Source: Collinsella aerofaciens (lineage in GTDB: Bacteria; Actinomycetota; Coriobacteriia; Coriobacteriales; Coriobacteriaceae). From it: a DNA stretch of 64,000 nt. A model generated the notes under the pieces. The model made no database searches. It was not told where the DNA came from and worked only from the letters and a program-made list of their open reading frames with translations. The position numbers and the translations under genes were made by a program. The DNA is taken from positions 124,001 to 188,000 of the forward strand of contig NZ_JADPCH010000002.1 in NCBI RefSeq assembly GCF_015670745.1. The letters are read 5' to 3'. Shown piece after piece: positions 11,666-20,404 of this stretch (the stretch's first letter is position 1; the number at the start of each line of letters is the position of its first letter).

Positions 11666-11865
11666 ACTTTATCGAGTATGGATAATATCGCACTGTTGCG
11701 GCAAAGTTACGAATAAGGCCGCGGGCGGATGTTTCATTTTGATTACGATGCAGGTAAAGACGTTTTTGAGTGCCTGACGTGCAAAACCTGTGTTTCAAAC
11801 CTGTTTCGTCCACGTGTTCCAAACCACCACATTGGGGACAGGCACCTTTGTGGTGATGCTGGTGG

Positions 11866-12276
11866 TTAGAGGACGAGCTGATGGTAGTCGGCGGGGGTTA
11901 TGCGGCCTTCGGCGGCAGCGCGGAAGGCGGCGAGCGCATCGCCCGAGAACGGCATGGCCCAGCACAGCCCGCAGCCGGCGGTGATGGAGCCGGGCAGCGG
12001 CATGATGCGCCCGGGCACACCGGCGGCAAGGCACAGCTGCTCGCATTCCATCACATCGAAGGTGCTATCGAACGAAACGATGATCTTGCGTTCGTGATCA
12101 GAGGCATCGCCAAACGAGGCCTCGCGGTGCGACTCGCGATACGCAGCCGCCGCTGCCTCTTCCTCGGCCGTATGTCCACAGCCGCCACAGCCGCAGGCGC
12201 AAGGTTCGGACCCATCGCAAGTGCAAGGTTCCCCGGTATCGGGGCAAATATCATGTGACACGGCATCTCCCGTCAT
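11866..12276 (-). CDS. DUF3343 protein with Cys-rich N-terminal extension
   Basis: The C-terminal 80 residues form a DUF3343 domain, a small fold proposed to carry sulfur or selenium: IIVSFDSTFDVMECEQLC, then PGRIMPLPGSITAGCGLCWA. The first 40 residues are extraordinarily rich in cysteine (CPDTGEPCTCDGSEPCACGCGGCGH), 8 Cys in about 25 residues, suggesting a metal or chalcogen site. The gene follows mobA after 14 nt, in the same orientation as selA, selB and tRNA-Sec. A second, shorter DUF3343 gene lies beside selD and yedF at 39967-40218. Role in selenium or sulfur transfer is inferred from context. Confidence 0.75.
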   Translation of the reverse strand: MTGDAVSHDICPDTGEPCTCDGSEPCACGCGGCGHTAEEEAAAAAYRESHREASFGDASDHERKIIVSFDSTFDVMECEQLCLAAGVPGRIMPLPGSITAGCGLCWAMPFSGDALAAFRAAAEGRITPADYHQLVL

Positions 12277-12290
12277 TGATGTGTGCAGAT

Positions 12291-12923
12291 CTAGGCGAGC
12301 AACTCGGCCGCCGCAAACTCCTCGGGCGTATTAACGTTCTCGAAGCAGAGCGTCGAGCCCGCGGCCTTAACGATCTGCGGCTCATCCATATAACCGGCCT
12401 GAACGCGATTGATCAGGCAGCGAATGCGCTGGCGGTCGCAGGCGAGCAGCTCTTGGGCAACCGGCGCACACGCGTCACGGCGCCAGACGGCGCAAAGCGG
12501 CTCAATCCCCCGCTCCTCGCGCGGCACGCACACGTCGAGCGCCTCGGCCTCAACACGATCGGCAAGCGCGCCGATGAGTTCCGGCGAGACAAACGGCATA
12601 TCACAGGCGACGATAGCCGCATGAGGAAGCCGAGCCGCAGCCAGCGAGCTCGCGATGCCGCGCATGGCGCCCGCCGACCCCTCAAGGTCCGGCACTATTC
12701 GCGGCACCAGGCCGCCAAACGTGCGCTCCTCAAGGTAGGCAAGCTCGCTGGGACGCGACGTCGTCACGACCAACTCACCGGCAACTGGCGCCAACCGACC
12801 CAGTACGCGCTCGATGAGCGGCTCGCCGCAAAACGCCATGCGCGCCTTATCGCAGCCCATGCGCGAGGACAGCCCGCCCGCCTGGACGACACAAGAAAGA
12901 TCGGTACGTCTTACGGTAGTCAT
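12291..12923 (-). CDS. mobA: Molybdenum cofactor guanylyltransferase-like protein
   Basis: Attaches GMP (MobA) or CMP (MocA) to molybdopterin. The 210-residue protein has the nucleotidyltransferase signature VVQAGGLSSRMGCDKA at its N-terminus and the metal site ACDMPFVSPEL near residue 100. I chose ATG 12923 (MTTVRRTDLSCVVQAGG), with GGAGGTG 9 nt upstream. A longer frame runs upstream across the tRNA-Sec gene and is not credible. The bis-MGD enzymes FdhF and the one at 16783-18900 need MobA, while the xanthine-dehydrogenase-type enzyme often needs MocA, so either substrate is possible. Confidence 0.88.
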   Translation of the reverse strand: MTTVRRTDLSCVVQAGGLSSRMGCDKARMAFCGEPLIERVLGRLAPVAGELVVTTSRPSELAYLEERTFGGLVPRIVPDLEGSAGAMRGIASSLAAARLPHAAIVACDMPFVSPELIGALADRVEAEALDVCVPREERGIEPLCAVWRRDACAPVAQELLACDRQRIRCLINRVQAGYMDEPQIVKAAGSTLCFENVNTPEEFAAAELLA

Positions 12924-13077
12924 ACGGCAAAACACCTCCATCGGCATGCTCGAAACCCGGTGCACGATGCTAACTACAGCCGCCGAAATAACGGCGCTAC
13001 GAAAAACTCGTGCAAAAACAAAACAGCGCCTTTGCGGCACGCAGCAAGACCGCGAGCACAAAAGCGCTGGTAGCGTG

Positions 13078-13174
13078 TGGCGGGAACGTATGTGAATCGA
13101 ACACATCCAAGACGTTTTGCACGCCTCGCAACGGTTTTGAGGACCGCGGAGCCCACCGGAGCCCATCCGTTCCC
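13078..13174 (-). tRNA. selC: Selenocysteine tRNA (anticodon UCA)
   Basis: 97 nt including the encoded CCA at 13078-13080. The acceptor stem is GGGAACG(G)/(A)CGTTCCC. The D arm has a 6-bp stem GGGCTC/GGGCTC that closes with two G-U pairs, a tRNA-Sec hallmark. The anticodon loop is CCTCAAA, giving UCA. There is a 7-bp variable arm (GAGGCGT/ACGTCTT) and a T arm ATGTG-TTCGATT-CACAT. Position 33 reads C rather than the near-universal U. The gene lies 134 nt downstream of selB and 154 nt upstream of mobA. Confidence 0.95.
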
Positions 13175-13230
13175 AAGTGCGGCGGTATTTTACCAAACCG
13201 ACAGGCCCCATCCCAAAATGACAAACAAGA

Positions 13231-13296
13231 AGTTGCGGTGGAATAGTTCCTGGTTTGGCGTTAGATGCCGAAAACAGGAACTATTTCACCGCAACT
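13231..13296. repeat. Palindromic repeat, copy 2 (AAGTTGCGGTGAAATA family)
   Basis: 22-nt arms at 13231-13252 and 13275-13296. Only the outer AGTTGCGGTG is shared with the other copies; the inner part (AATAGTTCCTG) differs completely but stays paired with the opposite arm, apart from one G-T pair. It sits between selB and tRNA-Sec. Confidence 0.88.
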
Positions 13297-13308
13297 GATA
13301 AGGGTGGC

Positions 13309-15276
13309 CTAGCGCAGGGAGCGCAGGCCGCCGGCTTCTTTGTCGAGGGATGTGAAGCGCACGGCATCCAGGTGCTCCAAGATGCTGATAGCACGCTTGC
13401 GCGACACACCCAGGGCCTCGCGCAATACACTCGTGGTTGCAGCGCCGCCAGCATCGGCGATGGCGGCGGCAACAAGCTCGCGCGCATGGGCCTCGGCGGC
13501 GGCGGATAGGGCAACGTCGCGCTCGACCTTAACGATCGAGCGATTGAGCGAAAGCTCACGCAGGGCACGCGTCATGGTGTCGCGATCGAGCTGCAACTGC
13601 TCGCCCACTTCGGGCAACGTCGGTGCATCGAGGCCGGCTTCGTTCAGCAAGGCAACGATACGTTCGCAGGCCTCGCGCACCACACGCGCCGCGGCGGCAG
13701 CGGAGTGCGGGTCGAATACCTCGGCACCCTCGGCGGCACACACGCCACGCGAGCAGCCCTCGGCAATCAGAGCCGCGGCAACGCCATCATCAGCGGCAGG
13801 CCACGCAGCATGGGCAACGGCGCCGGGCGTAAAGCCCGTCTCCTTGGGAGACGCCGCGTGCATGGCTGACAGGGTCGCCGCCAGTGCATCCATCGCAGCG
13901 TCGAGCACCACGGCGTCCGCCAAGTAGTCCGCATCACCCATAGCAAGCTTGCGAACAGAGCCCTGCGACACCAACCCGCGCAGTGCGGCATCGACCTCGC
14001 CGACACCAAGATCCAAAGCGTCAGTAACATCAACAGCCGTAACTGGCAGCATCTGCAGCGCCAGCCAAGCGCCCACGCTGCCCGCGGTATCGCCGGACTC
14101 AAGCGCCGCAAACAGTGCGCGCTCACCGGCAGAAAGCTCGCGCGAGCGACGGCAGCGCGAAAGCAGCACGCGCCCGCCGCCGATGAGCATAACGGGCGAA
14201 TACGACAGCACCACGGCATGGTCTCCGGCACACAGCGGCAGCGGCTCCTCCAGGCGCACCTGCACGGTACGGGTCTCGCCCACCGCCATGGGGGCCTCGC
14301 CCTCCAAAAGCATGATGCGGCCGACGACCTCGGCCGTGCCGGCCATCACATGCGCGCGCGCGCCCGACTCGAGCACGCGCGGCTTGGTGCCCTCGCGGCC
14401 CAAATACGTAAACGCCATCATAAATCGCATCGTCTGGCCAAAGCGGTCCGCCACGCCCAGCATCTCGCCACGGTCAAGCGCCGCGACACCGTCACCAACT
14501 AGGTTGAGCGCCACACGCTGACCAGGCAGCGCGCGCGGCGTATCGCCATGCACCTGAATCCCGCGCACGCGGCAGACCGTACGCGACGGCAAAGCCATCA
14601 GCTCGTCGCCCACCGCAACCGGCGCATCGTGCAGCGTTCCCGTTACGACAGTGCCGACGCCCTTAATCGTAAAGCAGCGGTCAATCGGCAGGCGCGGCGC
14701 GGCATCGGTGCGCTCGGCACGGTCGCGGCAGGCATCCCAGCAGGCACTTACCTGCTCGTCGAGCACCGCAAGCAGCCCATCGACCCCCTCGCCCGTCTTA
14801 GACGACACGGGCACAATCGGCGCGCCCGCAAACACGGTACCCGACAAAAAGTCATCGACATCGAGCTCGGCAAGCTCGGTCATCTCGGCGTCGGCCAGGT
14901 CACACATCGTCAGCGCCACCACCATATGCGTGACGCCCAGCATCTCCAGCACGTGCACGTGCTCGCGGGTCTGCGGCATCACGCCCTCGACGGCCGAAAC
15001 CACCAGCACGGCCACGTCGATGCCCGTGGCGCCCTGCACCATGGCGCGCAGGTAATGCGCGTGGCCCGGCACGTCGACCAGGCCGACGATCTTGCCACTC
15101 GGCAGCGCCAGCTCACCAAAGCCAAGCTCCACCGTCATGCCGCGACGACGCTCGACCTCAAGGCGATCGGGATTCTTGCCGGTCAGTGCCTCGATCAGCG
15201 CCGACTTACCGTGGTCGACGTGGCCCGCCGTGCCAACGATAACGGGACACTCCACCAGCGCTTTAACCTCACTCAT
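13309..15276 (-). CDS. selB: Selenocysteine-specific elongation factor
   Basis: GTPase that delivers Sec-tRNA to UGA codons followed by a SECIS hairpin. The 655-residue protein has G1 GTAGHVDHGKSALIEALTG at 15-33, G3 as DVPGHAHYL near residue 70 and G4 as TMCDL. Three beta-barrel domains follow, then a C-terminal tail of winged-helix repeats that would bind the mRNA hairpin (ALREALGVSRKRAISILEHLD). Its ATG overlaps the selA stop in ATGA, so the genes are translationally coupled. It is upstream of tRNA-Sec. Confidence 0.97.
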   Translation of the reverse strand: MSEVKALVECPVIVGTAGHVDHGKSALIEALTGKNPDRLEVERRRGMTVELGFGELALPSGKIVGLVDVPGHAHYLRAMVQGATGIDVAVLVVSAVEGVMPQTREHVHVLEMLGVTHMVVALTMCDLADAEMTELAELDVDDFLSGTVFAGAPIVPVSSKTGEGVDGLLAVLDEQVSACWDACRDRAERTDAAPRLPIDRCFTIKGVGTVVTGTLHDAPVAVGDELMALPSRTVCRVRGIQVHGDTPRALPGQRVALNLVGDGVAALDRGEMLGVADRFGQTMRFMMAFTYLGREGTKPRVLESGARAHVMAGTAEVVGRIMLLEGEAPMAVGETRTVQVRLEEPLPLCAGDHAVVLSYSPVMLIGGGRVLLSRCRRSRELSAGERALFAALESGDTAGSVGAWLALQMLPVTAVDVTDALDLGVGEVDAALRGLVSQGSVRKLAMGDADYLADAVVLDAAMDALAATLSAMHAASPKETGFTPGAVAHAAWPAADDGVAAALIAEGCSRGVCAAEGAEVFDPHSAAAAARVVREACERIVALLNEAGLDAPTLPEVGEQLQLDRDTMTRALRELSLNRSIVKVERDVALSAAAEAHARELVAAAIADAGGAATTSVLREALGVSRKRAISILEHLDAVRFTSLDKEAGGLRSLR

Positions 15277-16730
15277 CGAGCAATCGCCTTCTTAACGCAC
15301 GCGACGAGCGTCGTTGCCGCCGTCTCGATATCGCGGTCACCCACGAGTGTACGCACGTCAAACAGGACGCGATCGTGCGAGGCGCGTGTGACGACCGGCG
15401 TGTCGAAATCTTGGACGAGCGAGCGCTTGAGTGCGTCAACGGAAAGACGCTCATCGACGAGGCGCACGGCAACGCACATGGTGGGCAGCTCGACGGTAGG
15501 CAGCGAACCGCCACCGGGGGTCGACGATTCCTCGACAATCTCCAACTCAACGGCACACGGGCAACCAGCCTTATCGAGCCCGGCGACCATACGATCACGC
15601 AGCTTACGGGCACGTCGCTCCAAATGGGCCTGCGGCAGCGTAAGCATGCTGAGCACCGGAATATCGCGATGGGCAACATCGGCGCCATCCATGTAGATAC
15701 GCAGCGTGGCCTCGAGCGCCGACAGAGCCAGTTTGCCCGGACGCAGAGCGCGCATGAGCGGATGTGCGCCGCAGGCCTGGACCAGATCGCGACGGCCCAT
15801 GATAATGCCCGCCTGCGCGGCACCAAGCAGTTTATCGCCCGAGCACGACACCAGATCGAGCCCTGCCGAAACCGAAGCCGGCGTGGTTTCTTCGCCGCCG
15901 CGCACCAAGATGTCGTCGGGCAACAGCGCGCCCGAGCCCTGGTCCTCGTAGAACAGCAGGCCATGCTTGTGAGCAAGCGCCGCAAGCTCCCGAGAATCCA
16001 CCTCCTCGTGAAAGCCCTCGATGCGATAGTTGGAAGGATGGACCTTGAGGATCATGGCCGTATCGGGTGTGATGGCTTGCTCATAATCTGCCAGGTGCGT
16101 GCGGTTGGTGGCGCCGACCTCGACGAGCTTGGCGCCCGAAGCCTCCATGACATCAGGGATGCGGAAGCTGCCGCCGATCTCGACAAGCTCGCCGCGGCTG
16201 ACGATGACCTCTTTGCCTGCGGCATGGGTCGCCAGCACCAGCAGCACAGCGGCGGCGTTGTTATTAACGACCAGCGCGTCCTCGGCACCGGTAAGCGAGC
16301 GGATCAGCTGCGCGGCATGTTCCTTGCGCGACCCACGCGAGCAGGTGTCCACGCTGTACTCGAGTGTGCTGTACCCGCGCGCGACCTCGGCCACGGCCTT
16401 TGCCGCCGACTCCGCGAGCGGGGCGCGGCCCAAGTTGGTATGGATGACCACGCCCGTAGCGTTGACGGCGGGGCGCAGGCTCGGCAACGCGGAGCGGTGC
16501 GCACGCCACTCGATGGCCGAGGCCAGGTCGCGCTTAGAGCGCGGGGCGGCACCGGCGCGAATGGCGGCGCGCTCCTCGTCGAGCTCGGCCGTGACGGCGG
16601 CATGCGCCACCGCGTCGCAGGTCTCCCCCGCCGCCTTCACAACCGGCCACTCGGCAAGCAGCTCGTTGACGGAAGGAATGGCGCGCAGGCGGGCGCGTAC
16701 CTCATCGGACATGTTCTGGCAATCGCTCAT
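15273..16730 (-). CDS. selA: L-seryl-tRNA(Sec) selenium transferase
   Basis: PLP enzyme that converts Ser-tRNA(Sec) to Sec-tRNA(Sec) using selenophosphate. The 485-residue protein has the family signatures VNATGVVIHTNLGRAPL near residue 90, NNNAAAVLLVL near 155, and the PLP lysine in SCSGDKLLGAAQAG. ATG 16730 is preceded by AAAGG. It starts 52 nt after the molybdo-oxidoreductase upstream, so the genes may share a transcript. It leads a selA-selB-selC run. Confidence 0.97.
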   Translation of the reverse strand: MSDCQNMSDEVRARLRAIPSVNELLAEWPVVKAAGETCDAVAHAAVTAELDEERAAIRAGAAPRSKRDLASAIEWRAHRSALPSLRPAVNATGVVIHTNLGRAPLAESAAKAVAEVARGYSTLEYSVDTCSRGSRKEHAAQLIRSLTGAEDALVVNNNAAAVLLVLATHAAGKEVIVSRGELVEIGGSFRIPDVMEASGAKLVEVGATNRTHLADYEQAITPDTAMILKVHPSNYRIEGFHEEVDSRELAALAHKHGLLFYEDQGSGALLPDDILVRGGEETTPASVSAGLDLVSCSGDKLLGAAQAGIIMGRRDLVQACGAHPLMRALRPGKLALSALEATLRIYMDGADVAHRDIPVLSMLTLPQAHLERRARKLRDRMVAGLDKAGCPCAVELEIVEESSTPGGGSLPTVELPTMCVAVRLVDERLSVDALKRSLVQDFDTPVVTRASHDRVLFDVRTLVGDRDIETAATTLVACVKKAIAR

Positions 16731-16782
16731 GTGCGGCCTTTCAAAAGAAACGTGGATCAGTCGAATACATCAGCTGAGTCAA

Positions 16783-18900
16783 TTACTCGTTATTATCCTC
16801 GCGCGCCGCGATCTTTTCCACGCGAACGGCGTTTTCCTGAGTGAGCGCGGCGCCCGTCAACGGGTCCCAACGCAACGGTGTATGGTCGAGCGGGCCGACG
16901 CCCAAGGCTTGAGCGCCGCCGGCATCGGCGCCAAACGAACGTCCGCCGGGGGCGGCCGACGTAAAGATACACGCCGGATGCAGATACGGCGTCGTCTCCA
17001 CGCGCACGCGGTCGCGGCCCATATCGCTCACGAGCTCGACGATCTCGCCGTCGGCGATGCCCATGTGCGCAGCAGCATCGGCATTCATCTGCACGGCATC
17101 CAGGTCCGATCCAGCCTCAGCGGCACCTTGGGCCGCGAGCCTGCGCGAAGTATGCGACTCAAAGGGACGGTTGCCGCTAATGAGGCGAAACATCCCCGGG
17201 CCGGGCTCCACCATCGGCGCAATCCAGCCTGGCACGCGTCCCAGACCGGCTCGTTCCCACACGTCGCTTGCCAGCGCAATTTTGCCGCCATCCAAGGGAA
17301 TCACCGGCTCGCCTGTACGCGACGGCAACGCAACACCCGTGTCGGCCCAGCCGCGCTCCTTGAGCTCGTCCAGATTGATCCCAAACGGCGCCACCTGGGC
17401 AGCCGCTAGATCGTCGGACGTAAACTGGAAGTACTCGCCCGCGCCACACGCCTGCGCCAGACAGGCAAAAATCTCCCGACCGGGACGTGTGTCGTCGTGC
17501 TGCACGGGCAGCACGGCGTTGCGGTAGAACACGCGCGCATCGTTGACGCCCGCCACCGTTCCCACGCCGCGGTCGGCCTCCAGATACGTCACGTCGGGCA
17601 GCACGAAGTCAGAAGCACGTGCCGTCTCGGACCAGCGAATATCAATCGTCACGAGCAAGTCGAGCTTCTGCAAAATACCCAGCCAAGCCTGTGCATTGCC
17701 ATAGCCCGCACCGGGGTTACTGGCATAGACGATGAGCCCGCACAAATCGCCGGCAAGAATCGACTGGCCGATGGTCGTGCACAGGCCGCGCACCGGATCG
17801 ACCAGTGGATAGCGCTCGGACCCCAGCTTGGGCCCGCGAGGCACCGGCGGCGTCGCAAAGCGTGCGGGATCGAGATCGCCCAACACAAGCGGCGTGGATG
17901 GGTTGAGCGCGCCGCCCGCATGTCCAATACAGCCCAGCAGCACATCGACCAAGCAGATAGCGCGCGCGGTCTGGGTGCTATTGGCATACGCGATACCGAT
18001 GCCACCATGAAAGCCCGCATCCACCACAGCGGCAGGCGCGGCGGCAGCCAGATCGCGCGCCGTCGCAACAATCTCTGCGGCAGGCACGTCACACATCGAC
18101 TCGGCCCACTCGGGCGTCCAAGCACGGGCCGCCTGCGCCAGCTCGTCAAAACCCGTGGTGTAGCGGGCAACAAACTCGTGGTCGTACAAGTCCTCGGCAA
18201 TGAGCACATGCGCAATGCCCAGCAGCAAGGCCAGGTCGCAGCCCGGGCGCACGCGCAACCAGCGGTCGGCAAGCGCAGCCGAGCCGCTGCGCCGGGGGTC
18301 GACCACGATAATCTTCGCCCCACGGCGACGGGCATCGTTGAGCGCATCAACAGCCCCCATCGTCGACGAATCGACAATGGAGCGCCCCAGATACATGATG
18401 CAATCGGTGTGCGCAAGGTCGGAGGCGGGACTATAGCCCAGACTGTGCTCCCAGCCGGTAAGTCTGCTTACCTCGCAGGCACCGTCGGCACCGTATACGT
18501 TGGGCGAGCCCAGCGCATGCATAAAACGATACGCCCAGTAACGGTCGAACGAGGGCACGCCGAGCGTCATGCCCAGCGCGCGCGGACCATGCCCGCCAAC
18601 AATCCCCAAAAGGCGCTCGGCAATCTGAGCAAACGCCTCGTCCCAGGTAATCGCATCGAACCCCGAGCCATCCCGGCGGCGTCGCATGGGGTGCACAATG
18701 CGGTCGCGCTCGTCAAACGGCATTGCCAGGCGATGCCGTCCGCGGGCGCACAGGGCACGCGCCGCGCACGGATGCCCCGCAACCGGCAGCTCAGCCACCA
18801 CACGCCCATCCTCAACATGGGCCGCAAAGGCGCAATCGGCATAGCATCCCCCGCATGTGGTCACCACGGCGCGACCGTCACGCTTCACAGCAGATGCCAT
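16783..18900 (-). CDS. Mo-bis-MGD oxidoreductase of the DMSO reductase family, substrate unknown
   Basis: Catalytic subunit related to thiosulfate/polysulfide reductases and formate dehydrogenases. The 705-residue protein starts MASAVKRDGRAVVTTCGGCY. A [4Fe-4S] site is formed by CGGCYADC and then HPC/ALC further on. The Mo ligand region is GADGACEVSRLTGWEH, which suggests a cysteine ligand, and SNPGAGYGNAQAW plus a C-terminal MGD-binding domain follow. No electron-transfer or membrane-anchor subunit is adjacent: upstream is the FocA-type gene with its terminator, downstream is selA. I see no Tat signal, so it should be cytoplasmic. The substrate is not identifiable from sequence. Start ATG 18900 has AGGGG 8 nt upstream. 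Confidence 0.85.
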   Translation of the reverse strand: MASAVKRDGRAVVTTCGGCYADCAFAAHVEDGRVVAELPVAGHPCAARALCARGRHRLAMPFDERDRIVHPMRRRRDGSGFDAITWDEAFAQIAERLLGIVGGHGPRALGMTLGVPSFDRYWAYRFMHALGSPNVYGADGACEVSRLTGWEHSLGYSPASDLAHTDCIMYLGRSIVDSSTMGAVDALNDARRRGAKIIVVDPRRSGSAALADRWLRVRPGCDLALLLGIAHVLIAEDLYDHEFVARYTTGFDELAQAARAWTPEWAESMCDVPAAEIVATARDLAAAAPAAVVDAGFHGGIGIAYANSTQTARAICLVDVLLGCIGHAGGALNPSTPLVLGDLDPARFATPPVPRGPKLGSERYPLVDPVRGLCTTIGQSILAGDLCGLIVYASNPGAGYGNAQAWLGILQKLDLLVTIDIRWSETARASDFVLPDVTYLEADRGVGTVAGVNDARVFYRNAVLPVQHDDTRPGREIFACLAQACGAGEYFQFTSDDLAAAQVAPFGINLDELKERGWADTGVALPSRTGEPVIPLDGGKIALASDVWERAGLGRVPGWIAPMVEPGPGMFRLISGNRPFESHTSRRLAAQGAAEAGSDLDAVQMNADAAAHMGIADGEIVELVSDMGRDRVRVETTPYLHPACIFTSAAPGGRSFGADAGGAQALGVGPLDHTPLRWDPLTGAALTQENAVRVEKIAAREDNNE

Positions 18901-18963
18901 CTCGATTACCCCTTTCATCAGCCAAACACAACAGGCCAAAAGCCCGGCAACGAGCCCCGGACC

Positions 18964-19000
18964 CAAAAAGCCTCCCGCACGGCAACGCCCCGCGGGAGGC
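18964..19000 (-). terminator. Terminator at the end of the formate hydrogenlyase operon
   Basis: Perfect stem GCCTCCCGC/GCGGGAGGC followed on the minus strand by TTTTTGGG. It starts 21 nt after the stop of the formate channel gene. Confidence 0.92.
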
Positions 19001-19021
19001 CAACGTCAAACAGGCGGTACT

Positions 19022-19861
19022 TTACGCCTCGGACTTCTTGGCGTAGACAAACCAATAGCCGAGCGCGATCAGAACCGCGCCGCCCACGATGTTGCCCAGC
19101 GTGGCGGCGGACAGGTTAAACGCAATACCCGCGACGTTGAGCGCATCGGACCCGGCAACCTTGGCACCATAGCCGCACGCGTGCATCACGGCACCCATGG
19201 GCAAAAAGTACATGTTGGCGACGCAGTGCTCAAAACCGCAGGCCACAAAGGCGGCGATGGGCAGCAGAATGCCCACGACCTTATCGACCACGGTCTTGCC
19301 GGCGGTACCGATCCACACGGCAAGGCACACAAAGATGTTGCATAGGATGCCGCGGAAGAAGATCGTCACCCAGTCGACCGTCACCTTGCCGGCGGCGACG
19401 CTCACCATGGAATTGGCGACCGCCTCGCCGTTGAGCTTGTAAATGCCGGCCATGTACACCAAAAAGACGATGAACAGGGCACCGACAAAGTTACCGACCC
19501 ATACGACGACCCAAGCCTTGAGCATCTGGACCAGGGTGATCTTTTTGCTCTTGAGTGCGCAGACCATAAGCGAATTGCCGGTAAACAGCTCGGCGCCGCA
19601 CACCAGCACCAGCACCAGTCCCAAGCAAAAGCACAGGCCGCCCACGACGCGCTGGGCGCCCCAGCCCAGCGCGCTATCGCTCAAGAACACGGTAAAGAAC
19701 AGGCCGCCGAAGGCAATGAACGCGCCGGCGAACATTGCCAACAGAAAGGCCTTTGCGACCGGCAGGTTGGCCTTGGTCACGCCGGCGGCCTCGGTCTTGG
19801 CCTCGATCGCGGCGGGCGCCAGGCAATCGGGAGCGGGGTATTCTGCCTTGGAATCTGCCAT
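19022..19861 (-). CDS. focA: Formate/nitrite transporter family channel, probably FocA
   Basis: Membrane pentamer that moves formate, or related anions, across the membrane. The 279-residue protein has six hydrophobic segments and FNT family motifs: a glycine-rich first helix (FAGAFIAFGGLFF), the pore region CGAELFTGNSL and GNFVGALFIVFL, and FEHCVANMYFLPMG late in the protein. It is the last gene of the formate hydrogenlyase operon, so formate import for hydrogen production is the natural role. I chose ATG 19861 (MADSKAEYPAP), because AGAAGTG lies upstream and the 11 extra residues of the longer frame look unlike a start. Confidence 0.92.
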   Translation of the reverse strand: MADSKAEYPAPDCLAPAAIEAKTEAAGVTKANLPVAKAFLLAMFAGAFIAFGGLFFTVFLSDSALGWGAQRVVGGLCFCLGLVLVLVCGAELFTGNSLMVCALKSKKITLVQMLKAWVVVWVGNFVGALFIVFLVYMAGIYKLNGEAVANSMVSVAAGKVTVDWVTIFFRGILCNIFVCLAVWIGTAGKTVVDKVVGILLPIAAFVACGFEHCVANMYFLPMGAVMHACGYGAKVAGSDALNVAGIAFNLSAATLGNIVGGAVLIALGYWFVYAKKSEA

Positions 19862-19900
19862 GTCAATCACTTCTTTCCTAATCAGCAGGGACAAGCGCTC

Positions 19901-20404
19901 CTATTGCTCTTGTCCCAAGCGGACAAAGTGGGAAAAGTCGTTGGCGGCCACGGCGTCGTACACGGCGTCGACGGCGTCAAAGACCTCCGGGGACATAGGG
20001 TTGTAAAACTCCGTATCGCCCGGCTGAATCCCTATGAAGACGATATCTTCGCACGATTGCTCGATTTCCTCGATCAGAATCGACAAGGGGAGCGAATGCG
20101 TGGTGAACATCGACTTGCGGGCCACATCGCGCTTATCGAGCAGGCGGATAGACCCGACGGGCAGCGCCATGTCGGCGGCATCGACCAAGACCAGACGCGG
20201 CGGACGCTCGCGCTTGACCTCGATAATGTCGTCCTCGGGCGTTTGGCCTCCGTCGATGGTGTACCAACCGGCGATGGGTGCGTCTTCCATCTTTTTGGAG
20301 AGCACGGGGCCGGCGGCATCGTCGGCACGCAGCACGCTTCCCGCCGTGAGCACGATGCCCGCAAACGGGGCGCCGTTCACACGACCATCCACAACGCGAC
20401 CCAT
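19901..20404 (-). CDS. hycI: Hydrogenase maturation protease, HycI family
   Basis: Removes the C-terminal peptide of the [NiFe] hydrogenase large subunit after nickel insertion. The 167-residue protein has the family site GSVLRADDAAGPVL near residue 23, VDAADMAL (second metal ligand region) and GIQPGDTEF (cf. GIQP in HycI). Its target is very probably HycE encoded four genes upstream. The start codon overlaps the hycH stop by 1 nt. Confidence 0.92.
   Translation of the reverse strand: MGRVVDGRVNGAPFAGIVLTAGSVLRADDAAGPVLSKKMEDAPIAGWYTIDGGQTPEDDIIEVKRERPPRLVLVDAADMALPVGSIRLLDKRDVARKSMFTTHSLPLSILIEEIEQSCEDIVFIGIQPGDTEFYNPMSPEVFDAVDAVYDAVAANDFSHFVRLGQEQ

Noticed and set aside
12924-13211. Longer mobA starting upstream at 13211
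   Set aside because: The extra residues translate the tRNA-Sec gene; ATG 12923 has a good ribosome-binding site.
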